Origin: Candidatus Hydrogenisulfobacillus filiaventi
GTDB taxonomy: Bacteria > Bacillota > Sulfobacillia > Sulfobacillales > R501
Reading direction: 5' to 3'
Length of the DNA stretch: 64,000 nt
Assembly: GCA_902809825.1 (NCBI GenBank)
Contig: LR778114.1
Location: 1,612,001 to 1,676,000, forward strand
Below the pieces are notes generated by a model. That model was not told the origin of the DNA. It worked only from the letters and a program-made list of their open reading frames with translations, and did not search any database. Below are positions 1 through 7,232 of the stretch, piece after piece (positions within the stretch are counted from its first letter, which is position 1; each line of letters opens with the position of its first letter). Both the position numbers and the translations under genes were made by a program.

Positions 1-138
1 CTCGCGCGGCCACCCCACCACCTCCCAGCTGCGGACCCAACGGTCGCCCACCCGGAGCTCGTCGGGGAACACCTCCACCGCCGACGGCCACACCAGGTCG
101 GGCACCCCGGGCTGCCGCCCGCCCTTAGGGGCGGTCAC
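1..138 (-). CDS. VirB4/TraE-like type IV secretion ATPase, N-terminal fragment (runs off the window)
   Basis: Only the first 46 codons are visible; the gene continues beyond base 1. I chose the GTG at 138 because it overlaps the last 14 bases of the upstream gene and follows a GGAGTGG stretch. The visible residues include LVWPSAVEVFPDELRVG and then WVRSWEVVGWP, which resembles the segment just before the ATPase core of VirB4/TraE proteins, where an aromatic-Arg pair leads into a G-[YW]-P motif. VirB4 ATPases energise pilus assembly and substrate transfer at the inner face of the membrane. The identity also rests on the neighbours (PrgI-, VirB6- and VirB2-like genes). The Walker motifs lie outside the window, so this is a family-level inference. 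Confidence 0.6.
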   Translation of the reverse strand, partial: MTAPKGGRQPGVPDLVWPSAVEVFPDELRVGDRWVRSWEVVGWPRE

Positions 139-766
139 GGTCCCACTCCCACCGCACCCCGCGCGGCAGCGCCCGTCCGGCCCCTACGCTGGCATAGATG
201 AACTCGAACAGTTCCACCCCTTCCAGAGGCCGGATGCGGACCCCGAGCGGCTTCAGTCCCTGTTCCAGCACCCCGCGCCGGCGCAGTAGCTCCTGGCGCG
301 CCTCCTCCCACAGCTCCTCCCCCCGCCGCAAAGGCCGGGTCCGAGTATCAAATCCCTGCCAGGATAGGATCAGGAAGAACCGCCGCCGGAGCAGATGCTG
401 GACCTGCCCGGTACGCCGGATGAAGTCCAGGTAGTCCCGCAGCGGCGGCCGCAGATGCGCCTCCACCGTCTCCTCCTGCGCCTTGAGCTGCCCCAGGTAC
501 TCGTCCAGGCGCAAGGCATCCGCCCGTACCAGGATTTGCAACGGAAAGTCAAGCCCGTTGAGGAATGCGGTGTACTCCCGCACCAGCCGCTCCTGCTCCG
601 GGGCCGGACGCAGGGCGAAATTGACCGGGGTGGCCTCCACCACCGCCGTGAAGCGGTCCCGCTCCAGCAGGCACAGATCGGGTCCCACCGCCCGCAACGG
701 CACCAGCCGGTTGAGGGCCGCCTCCTGCCGGCTGCGCCGCCGGGCTACCTCCTGCCACGCCGGCAT
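125..766 (-). CDS. TraC-like type IV secretion protein (VirB4 N-terminal-domain-like)
   Basis: A 213-residue soluble protein with no signal peptide or membrane segment. The ATG at 766 follows a strong GGAGGAGGA. The region around residues 40-95 (FTAVVEATPVNFAL, then FLNGLDFPLQILVRADALRL) resembles the N-terminal part of VirB4/TraC-type proteins, which in many Gram-positive conjugation systems is a separate polypeptide encoded between PrgI and the VirB4 ATPase. It sits in exactly that place here, 15 bases after the prgI-like reading frame and overlapping the ATPase gene by 14 bases. It probably helps assemble the ATPase at the membrane channel. I see no catalytic motif in it. Confidence 0.6.
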   Translation of the reverse strand: MPAWQEVARRRSRQEAALNRLVPLRAVGPDLCLLERDRFTAVVEATPVNFALRPAPEQERLVREYTAFLNGLDFPLQILVRADALRLDEYLGQLKAQEETVEAHLRPPLRDYLDFIRRTGQVQHLLRRRFFLILSWQGFDTRTRPLRRGEELWEEARQELLRRRGVLEQGLKPLGVRIRPLEGVELFEFIYASVGAGRALPRGVRWEWDRDRP

Positions 767-781
767 TGTCCTCCTCCTCCC

Positions 782-1065
782 TTACCCCCGTGGCGGCAGA
801 AACCGTCGGGGTCCACACCGAAACCGCACCCGCCACCAGATCAGCTCCGGCAGCCGGCGCCCACCGGGCCGGGCCCAGGCCAGGCCGGCTCCTAGCGCGA
901 GACGGCCCCGACCACCAGCCAGCGCCCGTTCCCCCAGCCGCGGCTCCAGTGCCACAGCGCCACGTCGACCACCACCGCGGCCGCCGGCCAGATGAGGTCG
1001 CCGACCGTCAGTCCCCATAGCACCTCGGGCTCCCGGGCCAGCGGCACCGGCACCTCCCGTCCCAT
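782..1065 (-). pseudogene. PrgI-like type IV secretion membrane protein, interrupted by a one-base frameshift
   Basis: The ATG at 1065 has GGGAGGGG upstream. It opens a frame reading VPVPLAREPEVLWGLTVGDL and a first membrane helix, typical of the PrgI family, then stops at 892-894. The second helix and the usual charged, proline-rich end (ELIWWRVRFRCGPRRF) lie in another frame that ends at 782. Rejoining the frames needs one extra base between about 935 and 895; a GGGG run at 906-909 is a natural place. The rejoined product has about 95 residues, two membrane helices and an intact PrgI layout. It could be a real inactivating mutation, a sequencing error in a G run, or programmed -1 slippage. 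I see no classical slippery heptamer. Confidence 0.6.
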
Positions 1066-1079
1066 CCGCGCCCCTCCCT

Positions 1080-1850
1080 TCACCACCGCGGCAGCGTGCC
1101 TCCGGGCCCCAGGCCCAGGCTCCGGCGCAGCAGGCTCGGCGCCTGGGTCATAGCCCATAACACGCCCGCCGTGAAGAGAGGCCGTGAGCCTGCCGTCCCT
1201 GGTGCCTGCCACAGCAGGACCAGCAGACGTAACAGCAGGGCATGGGCGCTCTGCACAAACACCGCCGCCACCAGTTCCCGGGCCCAACGGCCCACCCCGT
1301 CCGCGCGACCCCCGGCCCACCACCACAACACCATCCAGGGCCCCAACGCTCCCAGCAGCACGACCTCCACCGCCCGGGCCGCATAAAAGACCGGCAGGTA
1401 GCCTGCCAGGGCGGCCGAGGCGATCCCAAGCAGCAGGGTGAGGGCCGGGGTGAGGACGGCGGTGGGCGCAGAAACCGCTGCCGGCAGACCCCCTTCCGGG
1501 CGCAGCGCAGCCACCAGCGCGTTGTTAACGGCCAGCAGCGCTGCCGGCACCTGCGGCAGCAGCAGCATCCACAGCCCTCCTGCCACGGCCCGCCCCACCA
1601 CGGTCAGCGCCCCGCCCGCCCGGCCCGCCGGCCAGACGGTCCGCACCAGCGCCAGCGCCAATGCCAGTCCGGCCGCGCCCAGGGCGAGGGTGCGCGAGGT
1701 GCGCAGCACCGCCCAGGCCGGGGCGGGCAGGACCAGGGGGGCCAGCGCCACCCGCCCCAGGACCCCGGCCACCAGGTGCACCGCCAGGCCCCAGATCTGG
1801 GCCGCCCACCGGCCCAGGACCGCGCCCCAGGGATTCAGCCCGCCCGCCAT
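1080..1850 (-). CDS. VirB6/TrbL-like polytopic membrane protein of a type IV secretion system
   Basis: A 256-residue very hydrophobic protein with about six predicted membrane segments (near residues 20-45, 50-70, 85-105, 130-150, 160-180 and 195-215). It starts three bases after the stop of the pilin-like gene and 14 bases before the prgI-like gene, so it is translationally linked to both. VirB6/TrbL proteins form the inner-membrane pore of type IV secretion systems and are poorly conserved in sequence. The assignment rests on size, topology and position between a VirB2-like and a PrgI-like gene. It could be another integral membrane component of the same machine. Confidence 0.5.
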   Translation of the reverse strand: MAGGLNPWGAVLGRWAAQIWGLAVHLVAGVLGRVALAPLVLPAPAWAVLRTSRTLALGAAGLALALALVRTVWPAGRAGGALTVVGRAVAGGLWMLLLPQVPAALLAVNNALVAALRPEGGLPAAVSAPTAVLTPALTLLLGIASAALAGYLPVFYAARAVEVVLLGALGPWMVLWWWAGGRADGVGRWARELVAAVFVQSAHALLLRLLVLLWQAPGTAGSRPLFTAGVLWAMTQAPSLLRRSLGLGPGGTLPRW

Positions 1851-1853
1851 CGC

Positions 1854-2096
1854 TCACGACGCCACGTACTGGAGGAGCTGCCGCAGGGCGTCCACCAGCA
1901 GGATGAGCACCAGCCCCACCGCCGCCCGGCCCATGACCTCCTTGGCCCCCTCCACCGCCCGCGGACTGTGGGCGATCATGTAGCGCAGGCCCCCGTAGAC
2001 CATGACCAGGGTGAACACCCCGCCCGCCATATCCACCAGCATGGCGGTCAGGCGACTGACCACCGCCAGGAACCGGGCGTCTGCCATTGCCGGCAT
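1854..2096 (-). CDS. VirB2/TrbC-like pilin or small membrane subunit of a type IV secretion system
   Basis: An 80-residue protein with two hydrophobic helices (about 22-40 and 57-75) separated by a short polar loop containing SPRAVEGAKEVMGRA. That is the layout of VirB2/TrbC pilins and of the small first genes of Gram-positive type IV clusters. The chosen ATG at 2096 follows GGAGG by five bases; a second in-frame ATG lies at 2087. It is the first gene of a tight minus-strand operon that continues with VirB6-, PrgI-, TraC- and VirB4-like genes, so it is probably the pilin or pore subunit. No classical signal peptidase site is evident. Confidence 0.55.
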   Translation of the reverse strand: MPAMADARFLAVVSRLTAMLVDMAGGVFTLVMVYGGLRYMIAHSPRAVEGAKEVMGRAAVGLVLILLVDALRQLLQYVAS

Positions 2097-2228
2097 CCCT
2101 TCCTCCCCACACGGGCCTCCCCGCCGCCGCGGGGGACGGGATTATCGTAGCGGGCGCTTGTGGGGGATTTCCGGTCCAAAACAGCCGCCGCCGGTACCGG
2201 ATTCCTGGCAGGTTCCGTGGCGCAAAAC

Positions 2229-2263
2229 GCCGCACCCCCGGCCGACGGGGCCGGGGGTGCGGC
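2229..2263 (-). terminator. Rho-independent terminator after the thioesterase gene
   Basis: A perfect 15-base-pair stem (2229-2243 with 2249-2263) with a five-base loop. Read on the minus strand it is followed by a TTTT run (2224-2227). It lies 18 bases past the stop of the thioesterase gene and insulates it from the type IV secretion operon downstream. Confidence 0.85.
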
Positions 2264-2281
2264 AGCCGGGCTTGCCGGGGA

Positions 2282-2800
2282 TCACAGTTCCTCCCGCATC
2301 CGGGCCCGGTGGGCCAGGCGGGCCTGGCGGCGGGCCTCGGCGGCATGGAAGCGGGCCACCTCCTCGGAGCGGGTGAGCAACAGGGGCGGCACGGGGACCG
2401 GCCGCCCATCCGCGTCAATGGCTACAAAGGTCAGATAGGCCCGGGAGGTCAGTTCGCGTTCCGAAGCCCCCAGCTCCTCGCGGTAGACCTCGACCCCCAC
2501 CTCCATGGAAGTGCGTCCGGCCCAGTTGACCTCGGCCACCAGCGAGACCACCTGGCCCACCTTGACCGGCAGCAGGAAATCCAGCCGGTCCATGGACGCA
2601 GTTACCGCCACCCGCCCCGCGTGGCGGGCGGCGGCGATGGCGGCCGCCAGGTCCACCCAATGCATTACGCGGCCGCCCAAGATGTTGCCCAGCTGATTGG
2701 CATCGCTGGGCAGCACCAGCTCGGTCATCTCGGTCCGGGAATGGGCGGGGCTGCGGGGGGCCAGCCCCGGATCCCCGCCCAGTGCCATCGGCTCCATCAC
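2282..2800 (-). CDS. Acyl-CoA thioesterase, hotdog fold (YkhA/BFIT family)
   Basis: A 172-residue single-domain hotdog protein that hydrolyses acyl-CoA thioesters in the cytoplasm. The core after about residue 25 is typical: LVLPSDANQLGNILGGRVMHW carries the catalytic Asp/Asn region and the glycine turn, and VEVYREELGASERELTSRA is the following strand pair. The first 25 residues are not conserved-looking. GTG (2803) and ATG (2800) are adjacent in frame behind AAGGAG, so the exact start is uncertain. It is monocistronic, with its own terminator downstream. The substrate chain length cannot be read from the sequence. Confidence 0.85.
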   Translation of the reverse strand: MMEPMALGGDPGLAPRSPAHSRTEMTELVLPSDANQLGNILGGRVMHWVDLAAAIAAARHAGRVAVTASMDRLDFLLPVKVGQVVSLVAEVNWAGRTSMEVGVEVYREELGASERELTSRAYLTFVAIDADGRPVPVPPLLLTRSEEVARFHAAEARRQARLAHRARMREEL

Positions 2801-2893
2801 AGGGGTTCACTCCTTCGGCCCGGGCCGGCGCATGAGCACCGGCGCCCACGGACATTGTTAGGCTATACGGACGCGGGAAAGGCAGGGAATCCG

Positions 2894-4315
2894 ATGGGCG
2901 TGGAAACCTGGTCCCATGGCAAGGCCTCCGCCCCCCGTCGCGTGCGCCGGCGGCATGCCGCCTTCCGCCGCGACCTCCATGCCCCCGCCCTCACCCTGCT
3001 CACCATCGGCGGGGTCATGGGCTCGGGGCTGTTCCTGGCCAGCGGGCTGGCCATCCGGGACGGTGGTCCCGGCACCATTGTGCTGTTTCTAGTCGGGGCG
3101 CTGGCCATGTACCTGGAAATCCGGGCCTTGGGGGAGATGTCCGCCGCCACCCCCGCCCCCGGCTCCTTTCTGACCTACGCCGCCCAGGTCCTGGGCCCCG
3201 GTTACACCTTTGTCGCCGGGTGGATCTTCTGGTTCTCGAGTGTGCTGACCATGTCCAGTGAGGTCACCGCGGCTGCCCTCTTCAGCCGCTACTGGGTGCC
3301 AAGCGTCCCCCTCTGGCTATGGGCCCTCGCCTATTCGGCCGGCATTATTGCCCTCAACTTCCTGAGCGTGCGGGGCTTCGGCACCGCCGAGAGCGTGATG
3401 GCGGGGGTCAAGACCGCCGCCGTGCTGCTGTTCGTCATCCTGGCGGCGGTGGCGCTCAGCGGTGCCTTGCCCCGCCTGGCAGCGGTCCCCGCCGGGGCCC
3501 GCGCCGCAGCCGCCACCGGCTGGTTCCCCCACGGGTGGCGCGGCCTGGCCGCCGGCTTCATCCTGGTGCTCTTCAGCTATGCGGGCACCGGGGTGGTGGG
3601 CATGGCAGCCGCCGAAACCGCCGACCCCGCCCGGACCATTCGCCGATCCATCCGCCTCACCGTGGCCCTGGTGGGGGTGCTGTACCTGGGCTCCATCGCG
3701 GCCGTCGTGCTGCTGCTGCCGGAGGCCGCCATCCCCACCACCCACAGTCCCTTCGTGGCCGCCCTGCACCGCCTGCCCCTGCCCTTTGCGGGTGCGGTCA
3801 TGAACCTGGTCCTGCTGTTTGCGGTCCTCTCCACCATGAATGCCGCCCTTTACAGCAACGTCCGCGTGCTGTACAGCCTGGCCCGCCACGGCCAGGCCCC
3901 GGCCCGGCTGGGGGTGTTAAACCGCCGCGGGCAGCCGGCAGCTGCCATCTGGACCAGCGCCGGGCTGTTGGGCCTGACCATCATCCTGGCCTACGTGCTG
4001 CCGCACAAGGCCTATGCCTATCTGGTCACCGCCACCGGCTTTCAGGCCATGTTCATCTGGCTGATGGTGCTCCTCACTCATCTCCGTTACCGGCCTTACC
4101 TGGAGGCCCATGCCCCCGAGCAGCTGCAGTACAAACTCTGGGGCTTCCCCTACACCACCTGGTTTGTCATCGCTGTCATCCTGACGGCCATGGCCGGCTC
4201 CTTCTTCTCGCCCTCAGAGCTGGCAGCGGCGATCCTCGCCTTCGCCGGCATCCTCCTCGCCGTGCTGGCCTGGCTGCTCGTCCGCCGCCGCCTCCGGCTG
4301 GAGCCCACCCCCTGA
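2894..4315 (+). CDS. Amino-acid permease of the APC superfamily
   Basis: A 473-residue integral membrane protein with about twelve hydrophobic segments. The first helix carries LTIGGVMGSGLFLASG, the glycine-rich unwound helix that binds the amino group in APC transporters (AAT family, like GabP, AnsP and YbxG). Helix 3 has LGEMSAATPAPGSF, also typical. It should import an amino acid by proton symport; the substrate is unclear. The start at 2894 is supported by an ordinary N-terminus (about 35 basic residues before helix 1), but the ribosome-binding site is weak. It is convergent with rlmD, and its last 102 bases are also the 3' end of that gene. Confidence 0.88.
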   Translation: MGVETWSHGKASAPRRVRRRHAAFRRDLHAPALTLLTIGGVMGSGLFLASGLAIRDGGPGTIVLFLVGALAMYLEIRALGEMSAATPAPGSFLTYAAQVLGPGYTFVAGWIFWFSSVLTMSSEVTAAALFSRYWVPSVPLWLWALAYSAGIIALNFLSVRGFGTAESVMAGVKTAAVLLFVILAAVALSGALPRLAAVPAGARAAAATGWFPHGWRGLAAGFILVLFSYAGTGVVGMAAAETADPARTIRRSIRLTVALVGVLYLGSIAAVVLLLPEAAIPTTHSPFVAALHRLPLPFAGAVMNLVLLFAVLSTMNAALYSNVRVLYSLARHGQAPARLGVLNRRGQPAAAIWTSAGLLGLTIILAYVLPHKAYAYLVTATGFQAMFIWLMVLLTHLRYRPYLEAHAPEQLQYKLWGFPYTTWFVIAVILTAMAGSFFSPSELAAAILAFAGILLAVLAWLLVRRRLRLEPTP

Positions 4316-5689
4316 TCCGGGCTCAAGGATGGCCACCGTCTCCACATGGTCGGTGCGGGGGAACAGGTCCACCGGTTGCGCCCAGGCCAGCCGCCAGCCG
4401 GGCAGCCGGGCCACGTCCCGGGCCAGGGTGTCGGGGTTGCAGCTGACATAGACCAGGGCACGGGGTGCCAGGGCATCCAGGGCCGCGACCAGCTCCTCCG
4501 CCAGGCCGGACCGGGGCGGGTCGACGATGACCACGTCCGGGGCGTGCCCGGCCATCCGCTCCGCTTCCACCACCGCCAGTGCATCCCGGGCCTGGAAGCT
4601 CACGTTGTGCACCCCGTTGAGGCGGGCATTGACGCGGGCATCCGCCACCGCGTCGGCGGCGATCTCCACCGCCAGGATGTCCGCCTGCGGCAACCGGCGC
4701 CCGGTCAGAATGGCCAGGGTGCCCACCCCCGCGAAGAGATCCCAGACCCGCCGCACGCCCGGCACCCGGGCGACCGCATCCAGCACCAGGCTGTAGAGCA
4801 CCGCGGTTTGCCGGGGATTCACCTGAAAAAAGGCGGTGGGCCCCACCCGGAAGGTCGCCCCCAGCAGCCGTTCGTGCAGGAAGTCCCGTCCCTCCAGGAT
4901 CACGGTGCGGGCCCCGAAGATGCGGTTGGTCCGCTCCGGGTTGATGTTGGCCGCCACCCCTACCAGCTCCGGCACTGCCTGGCGGAGGGCGCGGGCGAAA
5001 GCCGCCAGCCGGGGATCGCCCGGATGGCGGACGACCACCGTGGCCAGGCCTTCGGGTTCGCTGAAGGAAGCCCGCACCACCAGGTGGCGCAAAAGCCCGC
5101 TGTCCCGCCGTTCGTCATACACCGGCAGGCCGAGGGCGGCCGCCGCCGGGGGGGCCTCCGCCAGCACCCGATTGATGAGCGGGTGCTGAATGGCGCAGGT
5201 GGCGAGCGGGATCACCTCGTGCGTCGCCCGCCGGTAGAAGCCCAGGACCGGGCGACCCGCCGACCAGCCCCAGGGGAACTGGGCTTTATTACGGTAGGCG
5301 TAGACGGCGGTGGCGGCGCGGATCGGCCGCACCGGCGGATCCGCCAGCCGCGCGATGCGGCGCAAGGCTTCCCGCACCCGGTTCTCCTTGTATGCCGCCT
5401 CGGCCGGATACGCCCAGTGCTGCAGGGCGCATCCCCCGCAGCGTCCGAACACCGGGCAGGGGGCAGGCACCCGCTGGGGCGAGGGTTCCAGGACAGCCAC
5501 TGCGTGCCCCTTCAGAAACCGGGCATGTTCGGTGTCCACCACTGCCCGCACCTGTTCGCCGGGCAGGCCGCCGGCCACGAACAGGGTGCGGCCGTCCGGC
5601 GCCACCGCCACCCCTTCCCCGTCCTTGCCCATCCGCTCCACCTGCACCTCCAGGGCAGTGCGGGGCCCGGTGCGGAGCCGTCCCGCCAT
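4214..5689 (-). CDS. rlmD: 23S rRNA (uracil-C5)-methyltransferase, RlmD/RlmCD (TrmA-RumA family)
   Basis: A 491-residue SAM-dependent enzyme that makes m5U in 23S rRNA. A TRAM RNA-binding domain fills about residues 10-68. Four cysteines for a 4Fe-4S cluster follow (C78, C84, C87 in CPVFGRCGGC, and C165). The SAM motif DLFAGVGTL is near 318-326, DPPRSG is at 390-395, the catalytic cysteine is C417 in VYVSCNPDT, and the proton-abstracting Glu is in HVET near 450. I chose the ATG at 5689, five bases after the gatB stop; an in-frame TTG at 5713 lies inside gatB. The last 33 residues after about 458 are a polar tail unlike the family and are encoded on the reverse of the permease gene's end. Confidence 0.92.
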   Translation of the reverse strand: MAGRLRTGPRTALEVQVERMGKDGEGVAVAPDGRTLFVAGGLPGEQVRAVVDTEHARFLKGHAVAVLEPSPQRVPAPCPVFGRCGGCALQHWAYPAEAAYKENRVREALRRIARLADPPVRPIRAATAVYAYRNKAQFPWGWSAGRPVLGFYRRATHEVIPLATCAIQHPLINRVLAEAPPAAAALGLPVYDERRDSGLLRHLVVRASFSEPEGLATVVVRHPGDPRLAAFARALRQAVPELVGVAANINPERTNRIFGARTVILEGRDFLHERLLGATFRVGPTAFFQVNPRQTAVLYSLVLDAVARVPGVRRVWDLFAGVGTLAILTGRRLPQADILAVEIAADAVADARVNARLNGVHNVSFQARDALAVVEAERMAGHAPDVVIVDPPRSGLAEELVAALDALAPRALVYVSCNPDTLARDVARLPGWRLAWAQPVDLFPRTDHVETVAILEPGSGGGLQPEAAADEQPGQHGEEDAGEGEDRRCQL

Positions 5690-5693
5690 CCGC

Positions 5694-7196
5694 CTAGGAG
5701 GACCGGGCGGCAATGGCCGCCCGCAGCAGCCGGTTCACGGTTTCCGGGCTGGCCTGTCCGCGGGTGCGCTTCATCACCTGGCCGACCAGGAAACCGAGCG
5801 CCTTGTCCTTGCCCGCCAGGACGTCCGCCACCACCTTGGCGTGTTCGGCCAGCACCGCTTCCACCACCGGACGCAGGGCCTCCTCATCGGAGATCTGGGC
5901 CAGCCCCAGCTCCTCCACCACCTGGGCGGCCTCCGCACCGGTTTCGTACATGCGATCCAGCACCTCCTTCGCCATCCGGCCCGACAGCCGGCCCTGATCA
6001 ATCAGGCGCAGCAGGCCGACCAGACGTTCCGGGGTGAGGGGGGTCTCGTCGTAACCGTGCCCGTGGGCGTTCAGCAGGCGGGCCACATCCGCCAGCATCC
6101 AATTGCCCGCCGTCCGCGCCTCGATGCCGGCCGCCACCAGGGACCGCCAGTAGGCCAGGGCGGGCGGGTCGGTGACCAACGCCTCCGCCTCCTTGGGGCC
6201 CAGGCCGGCTGCGGTCAGTTCGGCGCGCAGGGCGTCGGGCAGGGCCGGGATCTCGGCCCGGATCCCTTCCACCCAGCTCTCCTCCAGGACCAGCGGGGGC
6301 AGGTCCGGTTCCGGGAAATAGCGGTAGTCGTGGGCCTCCTCCTTGCTACGCTGGCTGTAAGTGGTTCCGGTGGCCTCGTCGAAGCCCCGGGTCTCCCGGA
6401 TCACCCGTTCGCCGCGCAGGAGGAGATCCCGCTGCCGCTCCACCTCGTACTCCAGCGCCCGCTGCACAAAGCGCAGGGAGTTGACGTTCTTGATCTCGGT
6501 GCGGGGGAGGTCCTCCAGGGACCCGCTCCAGTCGCGGGGCTTCAGGGACACGTTGGCGTCGACCCGCATGGAGCCTTCCGCCATGCGCAGGTCGGAAATA
6601 TCCAGCAGCCGCAGGATGGCCCGCAGCTCCTGCAGATACAGCCGGGCCTCCTCCGGCGAGGCCAGGTCGGGTTCGGAGACAATCTCGATCAGGGGGATGC
6701 CGGCCCGGTTCAGGTCCACCAAGGACTCCTCGGCGTCGGCCAGGTGGTCGCCGCCCAGGTGATTGAGTTTCCCGGCGTCCTCCTCCAGGTGCAGGCGCCG
6801 GATGCGCACGCTTTTGACCCGGACCCCGCCCTGCCCGTCAGGAACGCGGATGCGCACCTGCCCGTGGCTGCCCAAGGGCAGGTCGTACTGCGAGATCTGG
6901 TAGGCCTTGGGCAGATCGGGGTAAAAGTAGTTCTTACGGTCGAACTTGGACACCCGCGCCACCCGGCACTCCAGCGCCAGAGCGGCCTTGACCGCGTAGC
7001 GCACCGCCTCCCGGTTCAACACCGGCAGGGCTCCGGGCAGGGCCAGGCACACCGGGCAGGTATTGGTGTTGGGCGGGTCCCCGAAGGAGGTCTTGCACCC
7101 GCAGAAGAGCTTGGAGGCGGTCTTGAGCTCGACGTGCACCTCCAGCCCAATGATGGTTTCAAACTCCCGTTCCAGATCCAGCTTGGCCTCCAGCAT
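5694..7196 (-). CDS. gatB: Aspartyl/glutamyl-tRNA(Asn/Gln) amidotransferase subunit B
   Basis: A 500-residue GatB. It binds misacylated Glu-tRNA(Gln) or Asp-tRNA(Asn) and activates the side chain with ATP so that the ammonia made by GatA can be added. Signatures are ETIIGLEVHVEL at the start, the zinc-site cysteines in LFCGCKTSFGD and NTCPVCLALPG, EEDAGKLNH, and HDYRYFPEPDLPP. The C-terminal 120 residues form the helical and YqeY tRNA-tail-binding domains. It follows gatA by 36 bases and precedes rlmD by a few bases, as in B. subtilis apart from dgkB. Its presence implies that glutaminyl- and/or asparaginyl-tRNA is made indirectly. Confidence 0.97.
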   Translation of the reverse strand: MLEAKLDLEREFETIIGLEVHVELKTASKLFCGCKTSFGDPPNTNTCPVCLALPGALPVLNREAVRYAVKAALALECRVARVSKFDRKNYFYPDLPKAYQISQYDLPLGSHGQVRIRVPDGQGGVRVKSVRIRRLHLEEDAGKLNHLGGDHLADAEESLVDLNRAGIPLIEIVSEPDLASPEEARLYLQELRAILRLLDISDLRMAEGSMRVDANVSLKPRDWSGSLEDLPRTEIKNVNSLRFVQRALEYEVERQRDLLLRGERVIRETRGFDEATGTTYSQRSKEEAHDYRYFPEPDLPPLVLEESWVEGIRAEIPALPDALRAELTAAGLGPKEAEALVTDPPALAYWRSLVAAGIEARTAGNWMLADVARLLNAHGHGYDETPLTPERLVGLLRLIDQGRLSGRMAKEVLDRMYETGAEAAQVVEELGLAQISDEEALRPVVEAVLAEHAKVVADVLAGKDKALGFLVGQVMKRTRGQASPETVNRLLRAAIAARSS

Positions 7197-7232
7197 GGAA
7201 CCCTCCTTTCTGCCGGCCTCCCGGCCGCCGCG

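Noticed and set aside
1-2096. Attachment site or insertion sequence bordering the type IV secretion genes
   Set aside because: No tRNA gene, direct repeat, integrase or transposase is visible on the side that is in the window.
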